From Candidatus Magnetominusculus dajiuhuensis (lineage in GTDB: Bacteria; Nitrospirota; Thermodesulfovibrionia; Thermodesulfovibrionales; Magnetobacteriaceae): a stretch of DNA of 64,000 bases. The stretch lies in NCBI GenBank assembly GCA_015233465.1, contig JADFXP010000001.1, forward strand, positions 77,186-141,185, written 5' to 3'. A program made the translations under genes and the position numbers. Shown piece after piece: positions 36,204 through 44,963 of the stretch (within the stretch, counting starts at the first letter, position 1; each line of letters starts with the position of its first letter). The notes under the pieces were generated by a model that did not search any database, was not told the origin of the DNA, and saw nothing but the letters and a program-made list of their open reading frames with translations.

Positions 36204-37243
36204 TGTCTTCTGCTTTACAGAGATTTATCAAACCAAATATTCGTGCACTTTCTGCTTATGACCCGGGCACTATTAATTGTAAGATAAAACTTGACGCAAA
36301 TGAAAGTCCATATGGTTTTAAGATTCCTCAAGAGCTTCTCTCTATTGAGACAAATAGGTATCCAGATTCAAAGGCTCAGGGATTAAGAGAGTTTCTATCC
36401 GCTTCTTTGGATGTCTTACCCTCCGAACTTCTATTTGGAAATGGCTCAGATGAATTGATATATTCATTGATAACAACAGTTGGCGGCACAGTCCTGTCTC
36501 CAACCCCCACGTTTTCTATGTATTCTATTATATCCCGCACATTAGATCAGCAGATAAAGACAGTCCCGCTTGATAATACCTTTGATCTTGATATTGACTT
36601 AATGTTAAGGACAGTTCAAGATAATGATATAAAATTAATATTTTTGAGTTCTCCAAATAATCCAACTGGTAATTCGTTTGACAGAAAAAAGATTTTAACA
36701 TTGATTGAAAAAACAGATGCGATTGTCATAGTAGATGAGGCATATCAGCAATTTTCTGATATAGAGAGCTTTATTCCATTAGTCAAGAAATATGAAAGAT
36801 TGGTAGTATTTAGAACCTTGAGCAAGATTGGTCTTGCAGCATTACGGATAGGTTTTATGATTGCCTCTCCTGAACTTATCAATGAGGTAAATAAGGTAAG
36901 ACTGCCATTTAATATAAATTCCTTGTCACAAGATTTGGCATTAAGAATCCTTAAAGATGACGTAACTATGAACTCAAATATTTCTGAGATAAAAATAAAT
37001 AGGGAGAATCTTTTTTCAGGATTATTAAAGATAAAAGGAGTAAAGCCATATCCGTCTGATGCCAATTTCATACTTTTTAAAGTAGATAATGCTGAAATGA
37101 TCTATAAAAAATTAATAGAGAATGATATTTTAGTGCGAAATTTAAACAGTCATATTGAAGGATGCCTAAGGGTGACCGTAGGGACAAGATATGAAATGGA
37201 TGTATTTTTAGAGGTATTAAATAAAATTCTTATCAAAGAATAA
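36203..37243 (+). CDS. hisC: Histidinol-phosphate aminotransferase
   Basis: 346 aa PLP enzyme of fold type I in histidine synthesis. Seen: LDANESPYGF at the N-terminus, SSPNNPTGNSF, DEAYQQF, and the PLP-Lys in TLSKIGLAALRIGF. It overlaps hisG by one base, making a two-gene operon. Confidence 0.94.
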   Translation: MSSALQRFIKPNIRALSAYDPGTINCKIKLDANESPYGFKIPQELLSIETNRYPDSKAQGLREFLSASLDVLPSELLFGNGSDELIYSLITTVGGTVLSPTPTFSMYSIISRTLDQQIKTVPLDNTFDLDIDLMLRTVQDNDIKLIFLSSPNNPTGNSFDRKKILTLIEKTDAIVIVDEAYQQFSDIESFIPLVKKYERLVVFRTLSKIGLAALRIGFMIASPELINEVNKVRLPFNINSLSQDLALRILKDDVTMNSNISEIKINRENLFSGLLKIKGVKPYPSDANFILFKVDNAEMIYKKLIENDILVRNLNSHIEGCLRVTVGTRYEMDVFLEVLNKILIKE

Positions 37244-37271
37244 GGTATGTACGACAGCACTCAAGAATATA

Positions 37272-37442
37272 ATGGGTCAGCAAAGAATAGATTGTTTTAA
37301 ATGTAGAAATTTTTATATTACTTGGGACAATACCCGGCCGTATGGGTGTAGAATAATGGGATTTTTGTCAAAAATAATGCCTTCACTTGAAGTATTTAGG
37401 GCATCAGGCGAAAGGTGTTTACATTTTGTAAAAAAAGATTAA
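37272..37442 (+). CDS. Small four-Cys protein of 56 aa
   Basis: Short gene 29 bases after hisC. It reads MGQQRIDCFKCRNFYITWD, then PYGCRIMGF and GERCLHF: four Cys in a CxxC...C...C pattern, typical of small zinc-binding proteins. The sequence looks selected, with conserved-looking aromatic and Cys spacing. Its 3' end overlaps the end of a convergent gene by 47 bases. It has no strong ribosome site and may be translated by coupling with hisC. Function unknown. Confidence 0.6.
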   Translation: MGQQRIDCFKCRNFYITWDNTRPYGCRIMGFLSKIMPSLEVFRASGERCLHFVKKD

Positions 37443-37734
37443 TCTTTGTATAAACACTATACTCTAATTTAACAATAGGTACAAGTAGATTTAAACAGTT
37501 AATAAAACAATAACCTACAAAGATCAAGCGATCATAATTTGTCATTATTTGAAAAGAATCATTTGAGCCAAAGAAAAACGCAAATGTTCCAAATAATAAT
37601 AAACAAATTGCCCATATAAAAGTATACCGCAGGCAGTATTCATTAAAATCAGCAATTTCCCCATTACAAATTCTCCCCCCAAACCCATTTTTCCTGTCAG
37701 ACCATTCTATTTTATAATTATTCTCATCTAACAT
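37396..37734 (-). CDS. Hypothetical membrane protein
   Basis: 112 aa with two to three hydrophobic segments (YTFIWAICLLLFGTFAFFF and LIFVGYCFINCLNLLVPIV). An excellent GGGAGGAAAG ribosome site precedes the ATG. The last 16 residues overlap the 3' end of the small Cys gene on the other strand. Not a recognised family. Confidence 0.6.
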   Translation of the reverse strand: MLDENNYKIEWSDRKNGFGGRICNGEIADFNEYCLRYTFIWAICLLLFGTFAFFFGSNDSFQIMTNYDRLIFVGYCFINCLNLLVPIVKLEYSVYTKINLFLQNVNTFRLMP

Positions 37735-37906
37735 CTTTCCTCCCTTTCACTCAATATTTATAATTTACTTAGGGTTGCTTACAATAATATATTATCATAT
37801 CATTGACAGATATATAAAATTAATTTCCAAAAAAAACCAAAAAAGTATATAATAATTATTCAAAATAAATAATCGTAACACAAGTGTTTTTGGAGGATGT
37901 TTAAAG

Positions 37907-40147
37907 ATGAAAAAAGAAACCAATGATATAGCTCTCTCTCCTAATTCTCTAAAGGTTTTAGAGCGGAGATACCTAAAGAAAAACTCAAAGGGCGAGGTTA
38001 CAGAAACCCCTCAAGGACTCTTTCGCAGGGTTGCTAAGACCATCGCTATGGCTGATCTTAAATTTGGTAAGGAATTTGCCGAAGTTGAAAAATTAGAGAC
38101 TGATTTTTATGAAATGATGACTCAATTAAATTTCCTCCCAAACTCCCCAACCCTTATGAACGCAGGCAGGGAACTTGGACAGCTTAGCGCATGTTTCGTT
38201 ATCCCAATTCAGGACTCTATGGAGAGTATTTTTGACGGCGTGAAAAATGCCGCTATTATCCATAAATCTGGCGGAGGTACTGGTTTTAGTTTCAGCAACC
38301 TTAGACCAAATGGCGATATGGTCGGCTCTACGAAGGGTGTGTCATCTGGTCCAATATCCTTTATGACTGTTTTTGACAGTGCAACTGAAGCAGTTAAGCA
38401 AGGAGGCACAAGAAGAGGCGCTAATATGGCAATCCTTAGAGTTGACCACCCTGATATACTTGATTTCATCACCTGTAAGGATAATCTGGATAAATTAAAT
38501 AATTTCAATATCTCAGTTGCCCTAACCTCTGATTTTATGAACGCAGTTGAGAAAAACGAGCAGTATGACATCATAAATCCACGAACCAAACAGGCTGAAA
38601 AGACAATAGAGGCACGTTATGTCTTAGATGTCATCATTAAACACGCTTGGCAGACAGGTGAGCCCGGCGTAATATTTATAGATAGGATTAATGAGTCAAA
38701 TCCAACTCCAAAGGTAGGAATGATTGAATCAACAAATCCATGCGGAGAACAGCCGCTCTTAGCTTTTGAATCTTGTAATCTTGGCAGTATCAATCTTTCA
38801 AAGATGGTTAAAGACGGACATGTTGATTACGAGAAACTAAAAGACATAACACATAAGGCAGTACATTTTTTAGATAATGTCATTGATATAAATAAATATC
38901 CATTAAAACAGATTAAAGAAATAACACAGGCAAACCGTAAGATTGGGCTTGGGATAATGGGATGGGCAGATATGCTGATTGATCTTGGCATACCTTATAA
39001 TTCCGAAAAGGCATTGACCCTTGCTGAAGAATTAATGAAGTTCATCAGGCAGGAAGGCAGAAATCAGTCAACCATTTTAGCTGAACAAAGAGGGGTATTC
39101 CCAAATCACGATAAAAGTATCTATCATGGTAAGATGAAATTAAGAAACGCAACCATTACCACTATTGCACCAACAGGGTCTCTATCAATAATAGCAGGGT
39201 GTTCATCAGGGATTGAGCCTTTATTTGCAGTTTCATATATAAGGACAGTGCTTGAAGGTACAAAGATGATAGAGGTAAATCCAAAATTTGAAGAGATTGC
39301 AAGGAAAAAAGGATTTCATTCAGATGAATTGATGACCAGAATCTCTGAATCTGCGTCAATCAAGGATTTTAAAGATATTCCTGCTGATATTAGAAAGATA
39401 TTTGTGACTTCACATGATATATCTCCTTCAGATCACATAAAGACACAGGCTGCATTTCAAACCCATACCTGTAATGCTGTATCAAAGACAGTGAATTTCC
39501 CAACAACCGCGACCCCTGAAGATGTAAAAGAGGTATATCTCTTAGCCTATAAAACTGGCTGTAAAGGGGTAACTGTATATCGTGATGGTTCAAGAGACGA
39601 GCAGGTGCTTTCAGTAAAGAAAAAGTCAACTGTCAGCAAGTCTGCAGCAGTTGATAGTCAGGTTAAAAAAGATGAGTATCAGAAAATTGTTCCAAAAAAG
39701 AGACCAGATGTTATTAAAGGTACGACTCATTGTATTAAGACAGGCTGTGGTAATTTATATGTAACAATAAATGCAAATGAAAACAATTCGCCGTTTGAGA
39801 TATTCAATCATATAGGAAAGGCAGGCGGATGTGCTGCAAGTCAGTCTGAGGCTATAGGACGACTATTATCACTTGCCTTGCGATGTGATATAGCAGTAGA
39901 TCAGGTTATAAAGCAATTAAAGGGTATATCTTGTCATCAGCCGTCATGGGCAAGTGTAGGCAAGATTTCATCCTGTGCAGACGCAGTAGCAAAGGCTTTA
40001 GAATTACATCAAAAACATTTCAAGATAGAGCATACAAAAGACGGTGAGGTTTTTAAAATGGGAGCGTGTCCAGAGTGCGGAGGCACGGTTGAGCACGAAG
40101 GCGGATGCGCAGTCTGTCATGACTGTGGGTTTACTAAATGCGGATAA
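37907..40147 (+). CDS. nrdJ: B12-dependent class II ribonucleotide reductase
   Basis: 746 aa. Makes deoxyribonucleotides with adenosylcobalamin, independent of oxygen. Active-site features: LSACFV and ESCNLGS (redox Cys pair), NPCGE (radical Cys and Glu), and the GGTGFSFSNLRP loop. A C-terminal zinc-ribbon-like CPECGGT...CHDCGFTKC supplies the thiol relay. TTGGAGGA lies upstream of the ATG. No class I or class III enzyme is in the window, and no cobalamin riboswitch could be seen upstream. Confidence 0.95.
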   Translation: MKKETNDIALSPNSLKVLERRYLKKNSKGEVTETPQGLFRRVAKTIAMADLKFGKEFAEVEKLETDFYEMMTQLNFLPNSPTLMNAGRELGQLSACFVIPIQDSMESIFDGVKNAAIIHKSGGGTGFSFSNLRPNGDMVGSTKGVSSGPISFMTVFDSATEAVKQGGTRRGANMAILRVDHPDILDFITCKDNLDKLNNFNISVALTSDFMNAVEKNEQYDIINPRTKQAEKTIEARYVLDVIIKHAWQTGEPGVIFIDRINESNPTPKVGMIESTNPCGEQPLLAFESCNLGSINLSKMVKDGHVDYEKLKDITHKAVHFLDNVIDINKYPLKQIKEITQANRKIGLGIMGWADMLIDLGIPYNSEKALTLAEELMKFIRQEGRNQSTILAEQRGVFPNHDKSIYHGKMKLRNATITTIAPTGSLSIIAGCSSGIEPLFAVSYIRTVLEGTKMIEVNPKFEEIARKKGFHSDELMTRISESASIKDFKDIPADIRKIFVTSHDISPSDHIKTQAAFQTHTCNAVSKTVNFPTTATPEDVKEVYLLAYKTGCKGVTVYRDGSRDEQVLSVKKKSTVSKSAAVDSQVKKDEYQKIVPKKRPDVIKGTTHCIKTGCGNLYVTINANENNSPFEIFNHIGKAGGCAASQSEAIGRLLSLALRCDIAVDQVIKQLKGISCHQPSWASVGKISSCADAVAKALELHQKHFKIEHTKDGEVFKMGACPECGGTVEHEGGCAVCHDCGFTKCG

Positions 40148-40174
40148 GTTTATTATTAAGTAATAAAAAAAATT

Positions 40175-40227
40175 AATGGGTCAAGGGAACGAGTTCCCTT
40201 GCGGGAGTTTGAGGGCAGAGCCCTCAT
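40175..40227. repeat. REP-like family B at the start of the FlaA1-like gene
   Basis: AAGGGAACGAGTTCCCTTG then GAGGGCAGAGCCCTC, followed by ATGGAGATGCCTTTGA. The trailing text is shared with the copy at 42457-42540 and extends into the next gene. Confidence 0.85.
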
Positions 40228-40240
40228 GGAGATGCCTTTG

Positions 40241-41305
40241 ATGAATGAAACTAAATTTTTTGAAGGGCGTACAATAGCAATTACTGGAGCTGCTGGAACT
40301 ATAGGGCAGGAGTTGATAATTCAGCTTCTCAAGCTGCCTGTTGCTGAAGTCAGGGCTTTAGATAATAATGAAAGTGAGTTATTTTTTCTATCTAAAAAAT
40401 ACTGGGGATTAAAGAATTTTCAGTGTTTTTATGTAGATATAAAAGACGAGAGCAAACTCAATTATCTCTTAAAAGGGGTTGATTATCTATTTCACGCTGC
40501 AGCACTTAAGCATATCTCTATTTGCGAGAGATCACCATTTAGCACTGTACAGAATAATATCATCGGCTTGCAAAATGTTATACAAGCCTCTATCTTAAAT
40601 AAGATTAAAAAGGTACTATTTACATCTTCAGATAAGGCGGTCAATCCGACAAGTGTAATGGGGACATCAAAGTTGATGGGCGAGCGGTTAATAACTGCAG
40701 CAAATATCCTGCGCGCAAGTGATGAAGATACTATATTTGCCTCTACGCGGTTTGGTAATGTTGCTGGTTCTAAGGGTTCTGTTATTCCATTATTTACACA
40801 GCAGATTGCTAAAGACAGTCATGTAACTTTGACAAGCAATGAGATGACGCGTTTTATGATGACATTAAATAACGCAGTAGATCTTATTATAAAGAGCATG
40901 ATGATCTCTCAAGGCGGAGAGGTCTATGTATCAAAGATGCCTGTGATGAGGATATGTGATTTAGCAGATGTCATGGTAGAATTGCTTTCTCCAGTATTTA
41001 ATAGAAATCCATTGGAGATAGAAATAATTTCAATAGGTGCTCAACCCGGCGAAAAATTATATGAAGAGCTGATAAATGATGAAGAAGTCAGAAGGACTAT
41101 GGAATCAGAGGATATGTTTATAATCTTTCCAGCCCTTAGAAATATCTATTCAAACATTGTTTATAAGATGGAGGAATTATCACTTAAACCAATAAATACA
41201 TCATATAATTCCTCAAAGGCTAAGACCTTAAATAAAGCTGAGATAAAGGAATTTTTATTAAGTTATAATGTATTTCCAGAGGATCTAAGGAGTAAGCTAA
41301 AATGA
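40241..41305 (+). CDS. FlaA1/CapD-type nucleotide-sugar 4,6-dehydratase
   Basis: 354 aa SDR enzyme of the UDP-GlcNAc 4,6-dehydratase family (PseB, FlaA1, CapD). NAD loop is TGAAGTIGQEL. The catalytic YxxxK is MxxxK here (SVMGTSKLMGE), the usual variant in this family. It makes 4-keto-6-deoxy sugars for glycans. The ATG at 40241 has GGAG nine bases upstream; ATGs at 40226 and 40232 and a TTG at 40199 are also in frame, all within repeat sequence. The stop overlaps the sqdB start (ATGA). Confidence 0.82.
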   Translation: MNETKFFEGRTIAITGAAGTIGQELIIQLLKLPVAEVRALDNNESELFFLSKKYWGLKNFQCFYVDIKDESKLNYLLKGVDYLFHAAALKHISICERSPFSTVQNNIIGLQNVIQASILNKIKKVLFTSSDKAVNPTSVMGTSKLMGERLITAANILRASDEDTIFASTRFGNVAGSKGSVIPLFTQQIAKDSHVTLTSNEMTRFMMTLNNAVDLIIKSMMISQGGEVYVSKMPVMRICDLADVMVELLSPVFNRNPLEIEIISIGAQPGEKLYEELINDEEVRRTMESEDMFIIFPALRNIYSNIVYKMEELSLKPINTSYNSSKAKTLNKAEIKEFLLSYNVFPEDLRSKLK

Positions 41306-42450
41306 ATATTTTAATACTGGGTGGAGACGGATATTTAGGCTGGCCTACAGCGATGCACTTTTCGCAGATGGGACATGCAGTAACAGTAGTTGATAATTAT
41401 TTTAAGCGCCATGCAGGACTTGAGCTTGATTTTGAATCCCTGATAGCAATTCCTAATCTTACTCGCAGAACTAAGGCTTGGAAGGAGATAACAGGCAAGG
41501 AGATTAAACATTATATAGGCGATATAACAGATTATAATTTCCTAAAAGATGTCTTTATTACTACGCAGCCTGACACAGTTATTCATTATGCAGAACAGCC
41601 CTCTGCCCCATATTCAATGATAAGCAGGGATAAAGCTGCAAAGACACTTCAAAATAATCTGACTGGAACTCTAAATATAATCTATGCGATAAAAGAAACA
41701 GTTCCAAACTGTCACCTAATAAAACTTGGGACAATGGGCGAATATGGAACGCCTAATATTGATATTCCAGAGGGCTATATTGACATTGCTCATAACGGCA
41801 AGACGGATAAATTTCTTTTTCCAAGACAAGGCGGGTCACTTTATCACACCACAAAGGTTCAAGACACAGATATGATATGGTTTTATGTAAGGACTTGGAA
41901 ATTAAGGGCTACAGATTTAATGCAAGGCCCTGTTTATGGCATATCTACAGATGAATCCGCACAAGATGTGAGACTAACGCCTTCATTTCATTATGATGAA
42001 ATTTTTGGCACTGTGTTAAATAGATTTATTGTGCAGGCAGTATGCGGGCATCCGATAACGATTTATGGGAAGGGAACTCAGATAAGAGGGTACTTAAATA
42101 TCAAAGATACCTTAGCCTGCGTCTATTTATCAGCAATGAATCCTCCAGAGGGGGGTACTCTAAATATTTACAATCAAATAACAGAGACCTTTTCAGTCTT
42201 AGAGCTTGCGGATAAGGTAAGTGCTGCTGCAAAGTCTTTGGGTTATGAAGTTACTATAAAACATATAGAAAATCCTAGAATTGAGAAAGAGGAGCATTAT
42301 TATAATCCGACATACACAACGTTAAAAGGTTTAGGTCTAACGCCAAATCTATTAACCAATGAAATCTTAGTAGAGATGTTAAAGACTGTATTGCTTTATA
42401 AAGACAATATATCAGTAGATTCAATTTTTAAAGGTATAAAGTGGAAGTAG
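41302..42450 (+). CDS. sqdB: UDP-sulfoquinovose synthase
   Basis: 382 aa SDR enzyme that joins UDP-glucose and sulfite into UDP-sulfoquinovose. Matches to the SqdB/SQD1 family are extensive: LGGDGYLGWPTAMHFS, IKLGTMGEYGTPNIDIPEGY, RATDLMQGPVYG, and YGKGTQIRGYLNIKDT. The active-site Tyr and Lys appear as SLYHTTK. No sqdX glycosyltransferase follows. With the adjacent dehydratase it probably feeds a surface polysaccharide rather than a photosynthetic lipid, which is inference. Confidence 0.9.
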   Translation: MNILILGGDGYLGWPTAMHFSQMGHAVTVVDNYFKRHAGLELDFESLIAIPNLTRRTKAWKEITGKEIKHYIGDITDYNFLKDVFITTQPDTVIHYAEQPSAPYSMISRDKAAKTLQNNLTGTLNIIYAIKETVPNCHLIKLGTMGEYGTPNIDIPEGYIDIAHNGKTDKFLFPRQGGSLYHTTKVQDTDMIWFYVRTWKLRATDLMQGPVYGISTDESAQDVRLTPSFHYDEIFGTVLNRFIVQAVCGHPITIYGKGTQIRGYLNIKDTLACVYLSAMNPPEGGTLNIYNQITETFSVLELADKVSAAAKSLGYEVTIKHIENPRIEKEEHYYNPTYTTLKGLGLTPNLLTNEILVEMLKTVLLYKDNISVDSIFKGIKWK

Positions 42451-42456
42451 TAATTA

Positions 42457-42530
42457 TGGGTTTAAAGGGATGGTCTCAGACCCGTTTTAAAATCCCTTTG
42501 CGGGAGTTTGAGGGCAGAGCCCTCATGTAG
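42457..42530. repeat. REP-like family B, upstream of the FtsX-like gene
   Basis: GGTCTCAGACCCGTTTT, CCCTTTGCGGGAGTTTGAGG and GAGGGCAGAGCCCTC, then ATGTAGATGCCTTTGA. The start codon of the next gene is the second ATG of this trailer. Confidence 0.85.
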
Positions 42531-43736
42531 ATGCCTTTGAATTTTTATCAAAAAATAACGATAGTAGCGATAGAGTCTCTATTAAATCATAAACTAAGAT
42601 GTGGTTTGAGCATATTAGGGATAATATGCGGCGTAACGGCAATAGTTGCGATGTTTTCTATAGGTGAGGGTGCGAGGAAGAAGGCAATAGAGCAGATAGA
42701 GAATCTTGGAACGAATAATATCTATATAAAATCTCAGACTTTGGGGATTTTGACTACTAAGGATGCTGAAAGAATATCAAAGAGCTGCACATCTATTGAA
42801 TCAACTGCAACGATTAGAGACATAGACGCTCTGCCTAAGTTATCGGCAAAGGATACTGCAATACGGATAATGTCTTGCTCGCCAAATTTATTAAATATCA
42901 TAGGGTTAAAGGTTATAGAGGGGAGATTTATAAGTGAGTTTGATGTAAAAAATAGAAATCTTATTGCAGTTATAGGAAATGCTGCCTCAAGGAATTTTGG
43001 GCAGGAGGGTAAGACAGGAGGGTACATACGATTAGAGGATCAATATTTTAAGGTAGCAGGGATTATTAAGCGGGCAAATGATTTAGGAAAAGACCAATCA
43101 AGTGTTGCAACGAGGGATTATTCAAATATGATATTTCTTCCGTCAGGGACTTCATTAGGGCTAAAGAGTCCAGAGGAAAATGAGGAAGAACCATTAAATG
43201 AGATAATTATTAAAATTGCGAAAAAAGATGAGGTAATAGACTCTGCCACAATTATCAAACGGTCTCTGAAATTAAGCCATAAAGGTATGGAAGATTATGA
43301 GATAATAGTCCCTCTTGAGTTATTAAATCAGGCGGAGAAGACGAATCGAATATTTGATATAGTGCTAGGAAGCATTGCCTTTATCTCTTTGCTTGTAGGG
43401 GGCATAGGGATAATGAATATTATGCTTGCAACTGTAACTGAGCGTACAAGGGAGATAGGGATAAGACGGGCAGTAGGGGCATCCAAATTTCATATCATAA
43501 CGCAGTTTTTGATTGAGGCGGTGATATTAACAACAACTGGAGGGGTTTTAGGGGTGATTACAGGGGTTTTGAGCGTAGTATTTGTAAGTGTAATATTTAA
43601 TTTTGAGATGAGCGTGACGTTTAAGGCTGTTATTATTCCACTTATAATGGCAATGTTGACAGGGATATTTTTTGGACTATATCCAGCGAAAAAGGCCTCT
43701 GATATGGATCCTGCACAGGCGTTAAGTGTTGAGTAA
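42531..43736 (+). CDS. MacB/FtsX-like ABC transporter permease
   Basis: 401 aa. One N-terminal helix (about 20-42), a periplasmic MacB-PCD domain (about 45-245), then three helices of the FtsX core (about 275-395) with GGIGIMNIML, TERTREIGIRRAVGA and DPAQALSVE. It would act in export or mechanotransmission. No ATPase or membrane-fusion partner is next to it. No ribosome site is seen, and the start codon comes from the REP-like element. Confidence 0.85.
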   Translation: MPLNFYQKITIVAIESLLNHKLRCGLSILGIICGVTAIVAMFSIGEGARKKAIEQIENLGTNNIYIKSQTLGILTTKDAERISKSCTSIESTATIRDIDALPKLSAKDTAIRIMSCSPNLLNIIGLKVIEGRFISEFDVKNRNLIAVIGNAASRNFGQEGKTGGYIRLEDQYFKVAGIIKRANDLGKDQSSVATRDYSNMIFLPSGTSLGLKSPEENEEEPLNEIIIKIAKKDEVIDSATIIKRSLKLSHKGMEDYEIIVPLELLNQAEKTNRIFDIVLGSIAFISLLVGGIGIMNIMLATVTERTREIGIRRAVGASKFHIITQFLIEAVILTTTGGVLGVITGVLSVVFVSVIFNFEMSVTFKAVIIPLIMAMLTGIFFGLYPAKKASDMDPAQALSVE

Positions 43737-43803
43737 GGTTACTAACTAATGCCTATTAGATATTATCAATTCATTGGTACCATTTAATAACTTCTTACCC
43801 CAA

Positions 43804-44088
43804 CTAATAACGTACCGAAAAACAGCTAAACTCACCTATATATTTTTCCCACTTAAGATCAATTCCTTCTACATGACTGGCCGATGGTCCCTTATAACAC
43901 TTAGAAACTGCAATCTCTACATCCTTTCTCTTCCCTTCAAATAAAGCCTCAACCCTGCCGTCAAAGAGATTTTTCACCCAGCCTGTAACATTTGCGTCAA
44001 TTGCAGCTTGTCTCACATAGGCCCTAAAAAACACACCCTGCACTATTCCGCTTATCAATAAATGTGCCCTTATATGCGTTTCTTTCAT
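43804..44088 (-). CDS. acyP: Acylphosphatase
   Basis: 94 aa enzyme that hydrolyses acyl phosphates. The catalytic loop is SGIVQGVFFRAYV (Arg) and the catalytic Asn is in GWVKNLFDGRVE. Length and order match the family. Single gene. Confidence 0.92.
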   Translation of the reverse strand: MKETHIRAHLLISGIVQGVFFRAYVRQAAIDANVTGWVKNLFDGRVEALFEGKRKDVEIAVSKCYKGPSASHVEGIDLKWEKYIGEFSCFSVRY

Positions 44089-44106
44089 ATTTTAAGTAAT
44101 TAAAGC

Positions 44107-44174
44107 ATGAGGACTCTGCCCAAGGGTTCCCTTTAGGGATGGCTCTCACAAATGGACTCGTCCCTTTGAACCCA
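44107..44174. repeat. REP-like family B, upstream of acyP
   Basis: Degenerate copy in the reverse orientation: ATGAGGACTCTGCCC, then a changed middle, and GGACTCGTCCCTTTGAACCC. The left hairpin is broken. Confidence 0.7.
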
Positions 44175-44197
44175 TAAATTATATTGGTTAAGGCTAG

Positions 44198-44932
44198 CTA
44201 TATTGCCAGTTTTGCCCTTATTCCATAGAAGAATTCATCTTTAATATTTAATTCAGCATCCTTTGTCAGCGGATAACTATACGCTGCAAGAGGCTCTATA
44301 ACAAAGTTATTTGCAGCCTTAATAATAAAAGATGCCATTAACTGACCATTATAAAAATTAAAGAAATATTGATTTTTTGTGCCTCTGCCTAAAAGTGAAT
44401 TGCTCATATCCATATTAAAATCAGAAGCTAATTTAAGTTTTGCCAGCGTTCCAATAGGCAGTGAATAACTAAAATCAGATTCAAAAAATCCGCCTTTGCC
44501 TTCCAGAAAGTCATAATAAATGGTAAAAATAGCATCAACAACAAATTTTGCAGACATTGATACATATGCTTCCATAGTATCACGATGATTATGTGCAGTG
44601 AACTCATAATAAACCAGCCCAAAATTAAGCGCTAAATCATCAGATTTGGTCATATAATTTAAGGTATATAAAAGTTCATTTAACTTTGCATCTTTTATAT
44701 CAAAATTCCCCATAACATTAAATCCATACTGCTTTTCTATAAGATCAATACCCGGCTGCAAAACAAATCCTTTGCTTATATCTCTGCCGCGCCAGATATA
44801 ATTACTATACGAATCAAGGGAAAAACTTGTTGATAATCTATTATCTTCTGCAACTGCTTGATCAATAAATATCATTGATATTATGCTAATTAATATTGAT
44901 ATCAGAGATATCAATTTTCTTTCATGTCTCAC
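44198..44932 (-). CDS. Putative outer-membrane beta-barrel protein
   Basis: 244 aa from a GTG after AGAGGTG. A signal peptide ends at about residue 28 (QAVAED). Then comes alternating hydrophobic-aromatic sequence (FSLDSYSNYIWRGRDIS ... FVLQPGIDL), typical of the TorF-like or Gcw_chp family of putative porins. The final residues (YGIRAKLAI) fit a C-terminal beta strand. No substrate can be proposed. Confidence 0.72.
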   Translation of the reverse strand: MRHERKLISLISILISIISMIFIDQAVAEDNRLSTSFSLDSYSNYIWRGRDISKGFVLQPGIDLIEKQYGFNVMGNFDIKDAKLNELLYTLNYMTKSDDLALNFGLVYYEFTAHNHRDTMEAYVSMSAKFVVDAIFTIYYDFLEGKGGFFESDFSYSLPIGTLAKLKLASDFNMDMSNSLLGRGTKNQYFFNFYNGQLMASFIIKAANNFVIEPLAAYSYPLTKDAELNIKDEFFYGIRAKLAI

Positions 44933-44963
44933 AATTCACCTCTTATTATTTCTTTTTTCATGG

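Noticed and set aside
37743-37906. Possible cobalamin riboswitch before the B12-dependent nrdJ
   Set aside because: I could not find the B12-box or the conserved core in this AT-rich leader.
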